A DNA stretch of 18,068 nt from positions 2,099 to 20,166 of the forward strand of contig JAHECQ010000016.1 in NCBI GenBank assembly GCA_024641625.1, read 5' to 3'. The notes under the pieces were generated by a model. It searched no databases and was not told the origin of the DNA. It saw only the letters and a program-made list of their open reading frames with translations. The translations under genes were made by a program, and so were the position numbers. This DNA comes from Acidimicrobiales bacterium. GTDB lineage: Bacteria > Actinomycetota > Acidimicrobiia > Acidimicrobiales > SZUA-35. Each line of letters opens with the position of its first letter. Position 1 is the stretch's first letter. Of the stretch, positions 17,953 to 18,068 are shown one piece after another.

Positions 17953-18068
17953 CTACTTGATGATCTTGGTCACACGACCAGCACCAACCGTACGCCCACC
18001 CTCACGAATAGCAAACCGCAACCCCTCATCCATCGCAATCGGATTGATCAACTCAACCGTCATCTCCG
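17953..18068 (-). CDS. tuf: Elongation factor Tu (partial, C-terminal 37 codons)
   Basis: The last 37 codons of EF-Tu, running off the right edge. The translation EMTVELINPIAMDEGLRFAI and REGGRTVGAGRVTKIIK is the highly conserved end of domain 3, which contacts aminoacyl-tRNA; the stop is TAG at 17955-17953. EF-Tu delivers aminoacyl-tRNA to the ribosome. The fragment has an unusual wobble pattern: 33 of 37 codons end in G or T, with only four ending in C and none in A, unlike the C-rich wobble positions of rpoB, rpoC and rplL nearby. The upstream part and promoter lie outside the window. Confidence 0.97.
   Translation of the reverse strand, partial: EMTVELINPIAMDEGLRFAIREGGRTVGAGRVTKIIK

Overview
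This window is a high-GC bacterial chromosome segment with every supported gene on the minus strand, so it reads from right to left. It holds the classical transcription/translation cluster tuf (3' end) - ECF sigma factor - tRNA-Trp - secE - nusG - rplK - rplA - rplJ - rplL - rpoB - rpoC. After a strong hairpin comes a metabolic block: a MetE-like methyltransferase, a form II CO-dehydrogenase-type molybdenum hydroxylase large subunit (coxL-like), a MoxR/CoxD-type AAA+ ATPase and the start of a CoxE-type VWA protein. The beta' subunit carries the charged coiled-coil insert behind its N-terminal zinc finger that is typical of Actinobacteria. With the high GC content, GTG/TTG starts and form II cox genes, this suggests an actinobacterium, perhaps of class Acidimicrobiia. 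The class is inference, not proof.

Right part (17,000-18,068): the last 37 codons of EF-Tu are followed after 31 bp by an ECF-type sigma factor with no recognisable anti-sigma gene, then a CCA-encoding tRNA-Trp, then secE, which overlaps nusG by an ATGA. Middle (13,357-16,001): L11, L1, L10 and L7/L12, with structured spacers between L11 and L1, after L1, and in the L10 leader. The rplL-rpoB gap of about 377 bp holds a hairpin/T-run attenuator and two well-spaced sigma-70-like promoter candidates, so rpoBC can probably be transcribed both by read-through and by itself. rpoB and rpoC fill 5,375-12,979.

Left part (1-5,264): the metabolic block sits where many bacteria carry the str operon. The Mo-hydroxylase catalytic subunit has its presumed active-site maturation partners (CoxD, CoxE), but the iron-sulfur and flavin subunits are not in the window.

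The most unusual points are: beta' has lost all four cysteines of its second zinc site; the sigma factor is embedded between tuf and tRNA-Trp; NusG has an acidic N-terminal extension containing an almost perfect 45-bp tandem duplication; L10 has a long acidic tail; RpoB has a valine at the position of E. coli N518; and coxL-coxD-coxE stand without coxS/coxM, next to a stand-alone methyltransferase. No mobile element, CRISPR array or phage gene was seen.
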